Source: Streptosporangiaceae bacterium (GTDB lineage Bacteria > Actinomycetota > Actinomycetes > Streptosporangiales > Streptosporangiaceae). Taken from it: a DNA stretch of 5,500 nt. Below the pieces are notes generated by a model, which worked only from the letters and a program-made list of their open reading frames with translations, was not told where the DNA came from and ran no database searches. The position numbers were made by a program, and so were the translations under genes. The stretch spans positions 1 through 5,500 of the forward strand of contig JASIGD010000533.1 in the NCBI GenBank assembly GCA_030045295.1, in the 5' to 3' direction. Of this stretch, positions 1-5,500 are shown piece by piece (position 1 is the first letter of the stretch; each line of letters starts with the position of its first letter).

Positions 1-1
1 C

Positions 2-506
2 CGGTACCTGACCGGGCCGCTGGCCCGGTACTCGCTGAACTCGCGCTGGCTGTCGCCGCTGGCGCGCGAGGCCGCTCGCGCCGCCGGGCTCGGCCCGGCC
101 TGCGACAATCCGTTCCGGAGCATCGTCGTCCGGGCCGTGGAGACGGTGTACGCGGTCGACGAGGCGCTGCGGCTCATCGGGGCCTACGAGCCGCCCGACC
201 CCCCGGCCGCCGGGGTACCGCCGCGGGCCGGCGTGGGCCGCGGCGTCACCGAGGCGCCCCGGGGCACCCTGTACCACCGGTACGAGATCGGCGCGGACGG
301 CCTCATCGCCAGCGCCCGCATCGTCCCCCCCACGTCGCAGAACCAGGCGGCCATCGAGGCGGACCTGCGGGCCTTCGCGGAGGCCCGCCTCGGCCTCGAC
401 GACGCCGAGCTCACCCGCCAGTGCGAGCAGGCCATCCGCAACTACGACCCCTGCATCTCCTGCTCGGCTCACTTCCTCGACCTGACCGTAGAAAGATCAT
501 TATTGA
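2..506 (+). CDS. [NiFe] hydrogenase large (alpha) subunit, C-terminal part, group 3b type (5' end outside window; true 3' end uncertain)
   Basis: This is the catalytic subunit carrying the NiFe(CN)2CO active site, which splits or makes H2 in the cytosol. The gene enters from the left, so only about 165 conserved codons are visible. The C-terminal signature DPCISCSAH is at 446-472; its two cysteines (codons 452-454 and 461-463) are the last pair of nickel ligands. Maturation proteases of this family cut after the His at 470-472. PRGTLYHRYEIG (258-293) followed by IVPPTSQNQ is typical of group 3 large subunits. A stop is expected within about ten codons of the His, but this frame has none until 1631-1633. 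The end given here is TGA 504-506, one base out of frame, so it is an estimate; TAG 489-491 in that same frame is an alternative. Identification as a group 3 large subunit is firm, the 3b subgroup likely, the end unsure. Confidence 0.9.
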
Positions 507-530
507 TTTCCGAACGGACGGTGGTTTCCC

Positions 531-1161
531 GTGCCAGATCCCGGCTGCGGGCCGGTCATCGTGATCGGCGTCGGCAACGAGTTCCGCCGCGACGACGGTG
601 CCGGGCCCGCCGTGGTCGGCCAGCTGCGCGACCTGGTACCGCCCGGCGTAGAACTCGTCACCACCGACGGCGAACCTGCCCGGCTGATCGAGGCCTGGAC
701 CGGGGCGGCGCTCGCCGTGGTCGTGGACGCGGTACGCGCCCAGCCGGCGCATCCGGGCCGTGCCCACCGTTTCGTGGTGGACCGGCCTGCCGGTGCTGCC
801 GCGCGAACGGCGAGCTCGCACGGCTTCGGCCTCGACGACGCGATCGCCCTGGCCGTGGCCCTGAACCGGATGCCCGGCCGGCTGATCGTGCACGCGATCG
901 AAGCAGCCGACCTGACCCAGGGCACCGGCCTGACCCCGGCCGTCGCCGAGGCCGTGGGCGTCGTGGCGGCCGCCATCCTCGCCGACATCGGCGCGGGCCG
1001 CCGGTTACCGGCCAGGTGGCCGCGCTCCGGGCCGAAAGACCTCCGTTCCCGGGACGTCCGCCGGTGGCCGGCGCCCGTCCACCGGACCAGCGTCGATTGC
1101 GGCACCCGACCGCGCGGCACCCGATCGCGCGGCGGCGCCGCCCTCTCCCAGCGGAGCGTGA
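531..1161 (+). CDS. [NiFe] hydrogenase maturation endopeptidase (HyaD/HybD/HycI family); C-terminal end uncertain
   Basis: This nickel-dependent protease removes the C-terminal peptide of the large subunit once nickel is inserted. The neighbouring alpha gene is its obvious substrate. The conserved domain is residues 8-155: GVGNEFRRDDGAG at 13-25, VVVDAV around 66 and SHGFGLDD at 96-103. By family alignment Glu17, Asp66 and His97 match the three metal ligands of E. coli HybD (Glu16, Asp62, His93), so it looks active. The GTG start at 531 is the first available after an in-frame TGA at 504; the upstream GGACGG is only a weak ribosome site. The frame as printed runs past the domain and stops at 1484, deep inside the next gene. 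I placed the end at TGA 1159-1161 in the +1 frame, where the tail reads APDRAAPDRAAAPPSPSGA. This assumes one extra base between 934 and 1104. Function is secure; the end is an inference. Confidence 0.87.
1104..1133. repeat. 15-base direct tandem repeat, two copies, in the protease tail
   Basis: Copies at 1104-1118 and 1119-1133 (ACCCGAYCGCGCGGC) differ at one base (C1110 versus T1125). In the frame that ends at TGA 1159 the unit encodes APDRA twice and the difference is silent (GAC/GAT). In the other two plus-strand frames the difference changes an amino acid (Pro/Ser or Thr/Ile). This favours that frame as the one once under protein-level selection here. Confidence 0.75.
1153..1156 (+). promoter_or_regulatory. 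Ribosome binding site of the split-barrel (PPOX-like) gene
   Basis: GGAG lies six bases before ATG 1163. This supports the split-barrel protein being translated from its own start, although its frame is continuous with the alpha frame upstream. Confidence 0.65.
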
Positions 1162-1162
1162 C

Positions 1163-1633
1163 ATGGCAAGCTACCCGACCGATCACGCTGGCCTCGAGAT
1201 ACTGCCGTTCGACCGGTGCCTACGGCTGCTGGCCACGGTTCCGGTCGGACGGGTCAGTTTCTTCGCCGACGGCGAGATCGTGGTCTTGCCGGTCAACCAC
1301 GTCATGGACGGCGCGAATCCGGTCTTCCGCACGGCCCGCGGGTCGAAGCTGTCCGCGGCCGAGGGTCAGAACCTGGTCGCCTTCGAGGCGGACGAGTACG
1401 ACGAGCGCACCCAGTCCGGATGGAGTGTCCTGGTCACCGGCCGCGTGGAGGTCATCGACGAACAGGCGGAGATCCGGCGCTTGACCCGGCTTGGCCTGCG
1501 CCCGTGGGCCACCGCCGTGAACCGGCCGTTCTGGATCCGAATACGGCCCAGCTCCATAACCGGGCGGCAAACGCCGGCCGCGGTACGGCTGAAAGTGAGG
1601 AGAGGAGGATGTCATGACGGTGATGACGCATGA
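1163..1633 (+). CDS. Pyridoxamine 5'-phosphate oxidase family protein (flavin/F420-binding split barrel)
   Basis: The product has 156 residues, a normal size for the small actinobacterial split-barrel proteins annotated as pyridoxamine 5'-phosphate oxidase family. Seen in order: RCLRLLATVPVGRVSF (18-33), the strand pair around VLPVNHVMDG (41-50), FRTARGSKLSAA (55-66), VAFEADEYD (72-80), GWSVLVTGRVEVI (87-99) and WIRIRPSSITGR (124-135). Proteins of this group bind FMN or F420 and are mostly uncharacterised redox enzymes rather than vitamin B6 enzymes; the true substrate is unknown. The ATG is backed by GGAG at 1153-1156, six bases upstream. The frame is the same one that carries the alpha subunit and is open between them. 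The 3' end overlaps the next gene by 20 bases. Its place after a hydrogenase protease suggests a redox role under low oxygen, which is inference only. Confidence 0.88.
   Translation: MASYPTDHAGLEILPFDRCLRLLATVPVGRVSFFADGEIVVLPVNHVMDGANPVFRTARGSKLSAAEGQNLVAFEADEYDERTQSGWSVLVTGRVEVIDEQAEIRRLTRLGLRPWATAVNRPFWIRIRPSSITGRQTPAAVRLKVRRGGCHDGDDA
1598..1608 (+). promoter_or_regulatory. Strong ribosome binding site of the two-pass membrane protein gene
   Basis: AGGAGAGGAGG is purine-only and very close to the anti-Shine-Dalgarno complement. It ends five bases before ATG 1614 and lies inside the end of the preceding gene. It is the strongest such site in the window and fixes ATG 1614 as the start. Confidence 0.85.
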
Positions 1634-1886
1634 GCCCTCCGCCGGCACACCCGTTGGCCAGGACGTTGCGTCCCGGCTTCTGGTTCCCGGGTTCTGGGCC
1701 ACCGTGAGCATCGTGATGATGTGGCTCGCGGTGCTGTTCGATGGCATCTTCGGCGGCAACATGACCTTCACCAGATCGCCGTTGCAGGTCACGGTCATAC
1801 CGTCGGTGGTGGTCGTGGCGCTGTTCGCCGCGATCGCGACCGCCTCGGTCGCCAAGCGCGCCTTCGGCCGCAGGGACGCGGAGTGA
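1614..1886 (+). CDS. Small two-pass membrane protein of unknown function
   Basis: The product has 90 residues and belongs to no family I can name with certainty. A polar N-terminus of about 20 residues is followed by a hydrophobic segment at about 27-47 (VPGFWATVSIVMMWLAVLF region), a short loop with FGGNMTFTRSPLQ, a second hydrophobic segment at about 59-79, and a basic end (KRAFGRRDAE). The basic C-terminus suggests both ends may face the cytoplasm. The start is ATG 1614, behind a strong ribosome site at 1598-1608; ATG 1623 (residue 4) is the only nearby alternative. It overlaps the split-barrel gene by 20 bases, so translation is probably coupled and it is the last gene of the plus-strand unit. 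It may anchor or support the redox proteins encoded beside it, but nothing in the sequence shows a partner. Confidence 0.8.
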   Translation: MTVMTHEPSAGTPVGQDVASRLLVPGFWATVSIVMMWLAVLFDGIFGGNMTFTRSPLQVTVIPSVVVVALFAAIATASVAKRAFGRRDAE

Positions 1887-1903
1887 CGCTTCGGGCCGAA
1901 GCG
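1887..1903. terminator. Hairpin between convergent gene ends, candidate bidirectional terminator
   Basis: CGCTTC (1887-1892) and GAAGCG (1898-1903) form a perfect six-base stem around GGGCC. The hairpin begins one base after the TGA of the membrane-protein gene and lies five bases beyond the stop of the minus-strand gene that ends at 1909. There is no T-run on either side, so intrinsic termination is not assured. Its position between two converging genes is the main support. Confidence 0.5.
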
Positions 1904-1908
1904 CCTGA

Positions 1909-2115
1909 TCAGCCGAGGCCAGCCGGGCCGCGCGCCTGCCCTTGGGCGTTACCGGAGCGCAGCCGCCGGGACGCTGACTCGGCGGCCCCGCGCAGCCACT
2001 CCGCCTGTTCCGGATCCAGCTGCTCCTCGCGGCCGAGCAGTTCCCTCGTCTCCGCCTCGAGCAGGCGAATCGTCGCCAGAGTACGTTCCGCGTGACCGTA
2101 CGAGTATCCGCTCAT
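1909..2115 (-). CDS. Small hypothetical helical protein
   Basis: The product has 68 residues and I do not recognise the family. Residues 8-55 look helical and strongly charged (ATIRLLEAETRELLGREEQL region, then EQAEWLRGAAESASRRLR), with a Gly/Ala/Pro-rich tail. About four fifths of codons end in G or C, as expected of a real gene in this genome. The ATG at 2115 has only a weak, distant upstream purine run (GAAGG, about 14 bases away), so the start is less certain than the frame. It lies downstream of the zinc-ribbon-like gene on the same strand with a 67-base gap, and it converges on the membrane-protein gene across the hairpin at 1887-1903. It could be a small regulator or partner protein, but nothing specific supports that. 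Confidence 0.55.
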   Translation of the reverse strand: MSGYSYGHAERTLATIRLLEAETRELLGREEQLDPEQAEWLRGAAESASRRLRSGNAQGQARGPAGLG

Positions 2116-2182
2116 GAGCGCGTATCGAACCTTCGGCGGCAGGCGCCGGGCAGAGTCATAGGTCCCGCGAGATAACGGCGCG

Positions 2183-2440
2183 TCATCCGACTTCCGCGTG
2201 CTCCCGCTGAACGGCCTCCAGCAACGCGGCCGCCGCGGCGTCGGCCATGCCCGGCAGGTTTTCTATGCGGGCCCGCGCGTCCGTCAGAGCCTGCCGGGAG
2301 ACGCGGTAATGATGGCCGCACAGCAGCAGGTCCACTGAATGCCGTCGCCGGGGGGTCGGCGGCATGATCACCCGCACCACGGGCGGCGCCGGACAGCAGC
2401 ACGCACGGTCCTGGTACCCGGCTGCCGATTCTGGCCGCAT
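2183..2440 (-). CDS. Small zinc-ribbon-like protein (resembles actinobacterial DUF7455), divergent
   Basis: The product has 85 residues from ATG 2440. The core, ACCCPAPPVVRVIMP (13-27) followed by DLLLCGHHYRVSRQAL (37-52), resembles short actinobacterial proteins that read CxxCG...VRV...LLFCxHH. That layout suggests a Zn site made of a Cys pair, a Cys and a His. Here the first pair is altered: three adjacent cysteines (14-16) replace CxxC, so metal binding may differ. A helical tail (DARARIENLPGMADAAAAALL region) follows. Starting at ATG 2512 instead would give 109 residues, but the extra 24 codons have poorer codon choice and no clear ribosome site, so I prefer 2440. The family assignment is by eye and the function is unknown. 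It follows the SQR-like gene after a gap of about 190 bases. Confidence 0.6.
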   Translation of the reverse strand: MRPESAAGYQDRACCCPAPPVVRVIMPPTPRRRHSVDLLLCGHHYRVSRQALTDARARIENLPGMADAAAAALLEAVQREHAEVG

Positions 2441-2629
2441 GTCATCCCGCGGTGTCCCCCCCGATCCCGTCGCGCTCGTGTCGGCGCCGGTAAGCGGAAA
2501 TCTCGGCTTCATGCCCCCAGCATCCGCCCGCGGCGTCCCGGCCCGTAGAGACGTAGTTCCCGGCCTTCCACGCCGAACGGCCTGACCGCGCCGAAACCAC
2601 GCGCTCCGGGGCCTGCGGCGGCCATCGCC
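2441..2629. other. Intergenic stretch between the SQR-like and zinc-ribbon-like genes
   Basis: No convincing gene, tRNA or clear terminator is visible here. It probably holds the 3' end of the SQR transcript and any promoter of the zinc-ribbon-like gene. I could not pick out a reliable -35/-10 pair. Open frames crossing it are composition-driven and carry no recognisable protein. Confidence 0.5.
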
Positions 2630-3838
2630 TTACGGCAGCCGGACGTAGCCGTGGCGGCTCTTCCACAGGTAGTACTTCTCGAAGGCGACCTTCATCGCGT
2701 GGATCTCGGGTCCTGGGATCATGACGCCGCCCTTGCGGGGCGGGAGCATGTGGTCCGCCAGGATCAGCACGCCGTTGTTGCCGGCGTCCATCATGCAGAC
2801 CGCCGCCATCTCGGCAAACTCCTTGTGACTGCTGAGCGGCTCGCCCTTGATCGCCGCGGTGATGTTCCGGGCGGCGACCTTGGCCATGGACTCGACCGGG
2901 AACCCGGTCCTGGGGATCCCGATCGGCACGGCCGTTTGCCAGGGAACGGGCACCTGCGCGGCGATGCCGACCGCGTAGATCTCCGGGTAGGCCTTTGACT
3001 GGTAGGTGTCCTCGACCGGGACGTAGCCCTTGTCGTCGGCGAGCCCGGGCGTGGCCCGCACGACGTCCTGCCCGACGAAGGGCGGCACCACCATGGCGTA
3101 CCGGAACGGGATCCGGGTGCCGTCGGCCAGCTTGACCCGATCGCCGGTGACCTCGTCCATCGCGGCGCCGGTGACGGCCGTGATGCCTTCCTTGCGCAGC
3201 AACAGGTCCAGCAGCTTCTCGCCGCCGGGCAGGCCGCCGATGCCGAAGTGACCGAGGAAGGGTTCGGCGGTCACGAACGTCAGCGGCGCCCGGCCGTGCA
3301 GCTTTGCCTTGCGCAGCTGGTGAGAGGCGTTGAACAAGAACTCGTACGCCGCGCCGAAGCAGCTCGCGCCCTGCGTGGCGCCGATCACCACCGGACCCGG
3401 GTCGTTCAGGAACCTGGCCCAGGCGAGGCCGGCCTGCTCGGCATCGGCGAGAGTCGTGATCGTCTGCGCGGGGCCGTCCGGGCCGAGCCCCGGGACCACG
3501 TCGAAGTTGTTGCGGTACCCGGTGGCGATCACCAGGTAGTCGTAGTTGTAGCGTCCGCTGGTGGTGATGACCGCCCGGGCCGCCGGATCGATGGCGGTCG
3601 CCTTGGCGTGCACGAAGCCGACGCCGTGCGCTTCCAGGACCGGTCGCAGCGGGAAGGTGATGTCGCCGGCGCTGCGCTTGCCGAACGGCAGCCAGATCAG
3701 CGACGGGCTGAACAAGAAGCGGTCGGTCGCCGACACCACGGTGACGTCGACGTCGCCGCTCAGCTCGGCCTTGGCTTCCAGCGCCGCGGTGAACCCGCCG
3801 AAGTTACCCCCGATCACCAGCACGAGTTGATTGCTCAT
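2630..3838 (-). CDS. Sulfide:quinone oxidoreductase-like FAD-dependent oxidoreductase
   Basis: The product has 402 residues, the usual size of the SQR / type II NADH dehydrogenase-like flavoprotein group. SQR oxidises sulfide to polysulfur and passes electrons through FAD to membrane quinone. Seen: the FAD dinucleotide loop VIGGNFGG (8-15), [11 protein letters not shown] (99-109), [16 protein letters not shown] (153-168), IYAVGIAA (287-294), [12 protein letters not shown] (345-356), and the C-terminal [14 protein letters not shown] typical of membrane-attached SQRs. Cys160 and Cys348 match two of the three redox cysteines of classical SQR (Cys160 and Cys356 of Acidithiobacillus). The region expected to hold the third (Cys128) reads [11 protein letters not shown], with no cysteine. 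ATG 3838 is chosen for AAAGGAG at 3847-3853; GTG 3856 in the same frame lacks a site. It overlaps the delta gene by 35 bases, so it is co-transcribed. The substrate could be sulfide or another sulfur donor. Confidence 0.86.
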   Translation of the reverse strand: MSNQLVLVIGGNFGGFTAALEAKAELSGDVDVTVVSATDRFLFSPSLIWLPFGKRSAGDITFPLRPVLEAHGVGFVHAKATAIDPAARAVITTSGRYNYDYLVIATGYRNNFDVVPGLGPDGPAQTITTLADAEQAGLAWARFLNDPGPVVIGATQGASCFGAAYEFLFNASHQLRKAKLHGRAPLTFVTAEPFLGHFGIGGLPGGEKLLDLLLRKEGITAVTGAAMDEVTGDRVKLADGTRIPFRYAMVVPPFVGQDVVRATPGLADDKGYVPVEDTYQSKAYPEIYAVGIAAQVPVPWQTAVPIGIPRTGFPVESMAKVAARNITAAIKGEPLSSHKEFAEMAAVCMMDAGNNGVLILADHMLPPRKGGVMIPGPEIHAMKVAFEKYYLWKSRHGYVRLP

Positions 3839-4610
3839 CACGGTCACTCCTTTCACGTGTGAGAGCGGGCGACGCCGCGTTGAACGTGGCGAACACCCGG
3901 CTCACCTCTTGCTCGGTCATGCCGAGGCGGCGCAGCTGCGCCGTCAGCGCGGCCAGGTTCGGGTTGGCCACCGGGCCGAAGCAGCCGTAGCATCCCCGGC
4001 CGAACGCGGGGCAGATGGCTCCGCAGCCGGCCTGGGTGACCGGCCCCAGGCAGCCGATGCCGCGGGCCACCATGACGCACGAGGTGCCGCGCAGCTTGCA
4101 GTCGTAACAGACGCTGTGCGACGGGATCTGGGGCTTGCGGCCGGCCAGCAGCGCGGTGAGCAGCTCGAGCAGCTGGCGCCTGTCGATCGGGCAGCCGCGC
4201 AGCTCGAAGTCCACCTCGACGTGATCGGCTACCGGCGTGGAGGTCGCGAGGGTGGCGATGTAGTCCGGCCGCGCGTACACCACCGAGGTGAACTCGGTGA
4301 CGTCGGCGAAGTTGCGCAGCGCCTGGATCCCGCCGGCGGTGGCGCAGGCCCCGATGCAGACCAGGGCCCGCGAGGCGGCGCGGATCTCGACGATGCGGCG
4401 GGCGTCGCGCTCGGTGGTCACCGACCCTTCCACCAGGGAAACGTCGTACGGTCCTTCGATCTCCGCGCTGGACGCCTCGGTGAAGTGGGCGATCTGCACG
4501 GCCCCGGCCAGGGCCAGCAGCTCGTCCTCGCAGTCCAGCAAGGTGAGCTGGCAGCCGTCGCAGGAGGCCAGCTTCCACACGGCCAGCTTGGGCCTGGCGA
4601 CGCCGGTCAT
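3804..4610 (-). CDS. [NiFe] hydrogenase small (delta) subunit, group 3b type, three 4Fe-4S clusters
   Basis: The product has 268 residues with no twin-arginine signal, so it is cytosolic. It relays electrons between the alpha active site and the flavin subunit. [19 protein letters not shown] (14-32) is the family hallmark. Cys17, Cys20, one of Cys85/Cys89 ([11 protein letters not shown]) and Cys140 (LRGCPID) should hold the proximal 4Fe-4S cluster. Eight further cysteines (168, 171, 178, 187, 196, 200, 207, 210) suffice for two more cubanes, as expected in group 3 small subunits. The start is ATG 4610, with AAGGAG at 4616-4621 and a one-base overlap with the gamma stop (TGATG); longer upstream readings in this frame are gamma's shadow. 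The stop TAA 3804-3806 is inside the SQR-like gene. The alpha subunit does not follow, unlike the common gene order. No cluster ligand appears missing. Confidence 0.93.
   Translation of the reverse strand: MTGVARPKLAVWKLASCDGCQLTLLDCEDELLALAGAVQIAHFTEASSAEIEGPYDVSLVEGSVTTERDARRIVEIRAASRALVCIGACATAGGIQALRNFADVTEFTSVVYARPDYIATLATSTPVADHVEVDFELRGCPIDRRQLLELLTALLAGRKPQIPSHSVCYDCKLRGTSCVMVARGIGCLGPVTQAGCGAICPAFGRGCYGCFGPVANPNLAALTAQLRRLGMTEQEVSRVFATFNAASPALTRERSDRDEQSTRAGDRG
3847..3853 (-). promoter_or_regulatory. Ribosome binding site of the SQR-like gene
   Basis: On the minus strand it reads AAAGGAG, eight bases before ATG 3838, and lies inside the end of the delta gene. It decides for the ATG over the in-frame GTG six codons upstream. 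Confidence 0.75.
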
Positions 4611-5437
4611 CACAGCTCCTTGATCGTGACGAGAGGGGCGGCCTCGGCGTAGCTGACCACCGGGCCGTCGCGGCACAGCAGCAACGGGCCGAGCTGGCAG
4701 TGACCGCACAGCGCCGCCCCGCAGCGCATGTTCCGCTCCAGCGAGACCCGGATGTCGGTGGCCGGGACGCCGCAGCGCACCAGCATGTCCGCGGACAGCC
4801 GCATCATGATCTCCGGACCGCACACGAACGCCGCCGCGTTCGCGGGATCGGCGACCGCGGCGTCGATGAGCCCGGTCACCAGGCCGACCTGGCCGTGCCA
4901 GCCGGCGTGGCCGTGGTCGACCGTTACCCGCACGTCAGCGCCCCGCCGGCGCCAGGTCTCCAGTTCCCGGGTGAACAGCAGGTCGCCCGGTGACCGCGCG
5001 CCGACCAGCAGCACCACCCGGTCATACCTGGCCCGCTGGTCCAGCACCGTCAGCACCACCGGGCGCAGCGGCGCCAGGCCGATGCCGCCCGCCACGATCA
5101 GCACGTCCCGGCCGTCGGCGATGCTCAGCCCCCAGTCGGTGCCGAACGGCCCGCGCACGCCGATCATCTCGCCGGGGGCCGCGGCGCACAGCGCCCGCGT
5201 CACCGCCCCGACCGCGCGGATCGTCTGCACGAGTACCCCGCCGCGGCGGGAGCCGCTGACCGAGACCGGGACCTCGCCGACGCCGAACGCGTACAGCATG
5301 GTGAACTGGCCGGGACGCGGCGGTTCGATCGGTTCCCCGGCCGGGCGGAGCATCAGCGTCACCGTGTCATCGGTCTCGGCGCGGCGCCCGGTTACCACGT
5401 AGCGGACCGGCCGCATCGGGGCCGAGACCGGCGTCAC
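4610..5437 (-). CDS. Hydrogenase gamma subunit: FAD/NAD(P)-binding ferredoxin-reductase-type protein with [2Fe-2S]
   Basis: The product has 275 residues, the usual length for HydG/HyhG-type gamma subunits, which are related to the electron-transfer subunit of dihydroorotate dehydrogenase B. It exchanges electrons between the hydrogenase iron-sulfur chain and NAD(P)(H). An FAD barrel comes first (RPGQFTML at 41-48, GEVPVSVSG at 54-62, [11 protein letters not shown] at 94-104). Then comes the nucleotide domain ([15 protein letters not shown] at 114-128, FVCGPEIMM at 204-212). A C-terminal [2Fe-2S] loop has Cys239, Cys244, Cys247 and Cys255 (C-x4-C-x2-C-x7-C). The GTG start at 5437 overlaps the upstream stop as GTGA; ATG 5416 (residue 8) is a weaker alternative with no ribosome site. 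The arginine after GA in [10 protein letters not shown] may bear on NADP preference, but I cannot settle that by eye. The gene is tightly coupled to delta. Confidence 0.92.
   Translation of the reverse strand: MTPVSAPMRPVRYVVTGRRAETDDTVTLMLRPAGEPIEPPRPGQFTMLYAFGVGEVPVSVSGSRRGGVLVQTIRAVGAVTRALCAAAPGEMIGVRGPFGTDWGLSIADGRDVLIVAGGIGLAPLRPVVLTVLDQRARYDRVVLLVGARSPGDLLFTRELETWRRRGADVRVTVDHGHAGWHGQVGLVTGLIDAAVADPANAAAFVCGPEIMMRLSADMLVRCGVPATDIRVSLERNMRCGAALCGHCQLGPLLLCRDGPVVSYAEAAPLVTIKEL
4616..4621 (-). promoter_or_regulatory. Ribosome binding site of the delta subunit gene
   Basis: On the minus strand it reads AAGGAG, five bases before ATG 4610, and lies within the last codons of gamma. It fixes the delta start and implies coupled translation of gamma and delta. 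Confidence 0.8.
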
Positions 5438-5500
5438 GGCTCGCCCAGCTGGTCTCGTTCGGCGCGCAACGCCGTTACTTCCTCGGTCAGGTCGATGCCG
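5434..5500 (-). CDS. C-terminal end of the gene upstream of gamma (probably hydrogenase beta-type iron-sulfur subunit), partial
   Basis: Only the last 21 codons and the stop are inside the window. They end in [19 protein letters not shown], a charged helix. TGA 5434-5436 overlaps the gamma GTG by four bases, so the two are one transcription and translation unit. In group 3b operons the gene before gamma usually encodes the beta subunit with 4Fe-4S clusters, or in actinobacteria sometimes a protein with an added cyclic-nucleotide-binding-like domain. The visible tail contains no motif that can confirm this, so the identity rests on position alone. Confidence 0.6.
   Translation of the reverse strand, partial: GIDLTEEVTALRAERDQLGEP

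Noticed and set aside
496..507. FNR/CRP-type operator at the AT-rich pocket
   Set aside because: The arms are four bases in inverse order to the FNR consensus, so the match is no better than chance in an AT-rich patch.
500..1186. Long minus-strand frames opposite the protease
   Set aside because: Shadow frames of GC-rich coding DNA. The protease frame has all three family metal ligands.
2134..2148. Five-base stem CGGCG/CGCCG as a terminator of the zinc-ribbon-like gene
   Set aside because: The stem is too short for DNA this GC-rich, and no T-run follows.
2112..2402. Minus-strand 96-codon frame whose stop overlaps the ATG of the 68-residue gene
   Set aside because: Arg/Gly/Ala-rich composition typical of an off-frame reading. 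It overlaps the zinc-ribbon-like gene, which has recognisable motifs.
2442..2666. Minus-strand 74-codon frame between the SQR-like gene and the zinc-ribbon-like gene
   Set aside because: No recognisable motif, runs into the end of the SQR-like gene, and its composition looks off-frame.
3248..5402. Long plus-strand frames opposite the SQR-like, delta and gamma genes
   Set aside because: The minus strand encodes clear conserved proteins there. The plus-strand products are low-complexity and carry no family motif.
1..5500. CRISPR arrays, tRNA or rRNA genes, insertion sequences, attachment sites
   Set aside because: I saw no regularly spaced repeats, cloverleaf, transposase motifs or terminal inverted repeats; the window is almost filled with protein genes.

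Overview
The window is very GC-rich, with GC-ending codons, GTG starts and tightly overlapping genes. This points to a high-GC actinobacterium; the genus cannot be told from the sequence. It holds two convergent gene sets built around one theme, a cytosolic group 3b-type (NAD(P)-linked, 'sulfhydrogenase'-type) [NiFe] hydrogenase.

Plus strand, 1 to 1886: the C-terminal part of the catalytic large (alpha) subunit enters from the left and carries the C-terminal nickel-ligand motif. It is followed by its maturation endopeptidase (GTG at 531), a pyridoxamine-5'-phosphate-oxidase-like flavin/F420 split-barrel protein (1163-1633), and a 90-residue protein with two membrane segments (1614-1886). As printed, both the alpha frame and the protease frame lack a stop where one is expected. 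Alpha stays open to 1633, in frame with the split-barrel protein, and the protease stays open to 1484. In both cases a sensible stop lies one base out of frame (504-506 and 1159-1161). Either the sequence has two single-base insertions (error or mutation), or these junctions are genuinely unusual.

Minus strand, 5500 down to 1909: the tail of an unidentified protein (probably the beta-type iron-sulfur subunit), the FAD/NAD(P)/[2Fe-2S] gamma subunit (5437-4610), the three-cluster small (delta) subunit (4610-3804), and a sulfide:quinone-oxidoreductase-like flavoprotein (3838-2630). These are joined by 4-, 1- and 35-base overlaps. Further on lie an 85-residue divergent zinc-ribbon-like protein and a 68-residue helical protein. 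The two gene sets end facing each other at a hairpin at 1887-1903.

Inferred workings: electrons from H2 oxidised at alpha would pass through the delta clusters to gamma and NAD(P)+, or in reverse as H2 evolution. The protease matures alpha. The SQR-like protein could feed sulfide or related electrons to quinone, which is notable because group 3b enzymes can reduce sulfur to sulfide. The layout departs from the usual beta-gamma-delta-alpha-protease order: alpha and its protease are on the opposite strand, and the SQR-like gene sits where alpha would be expected.
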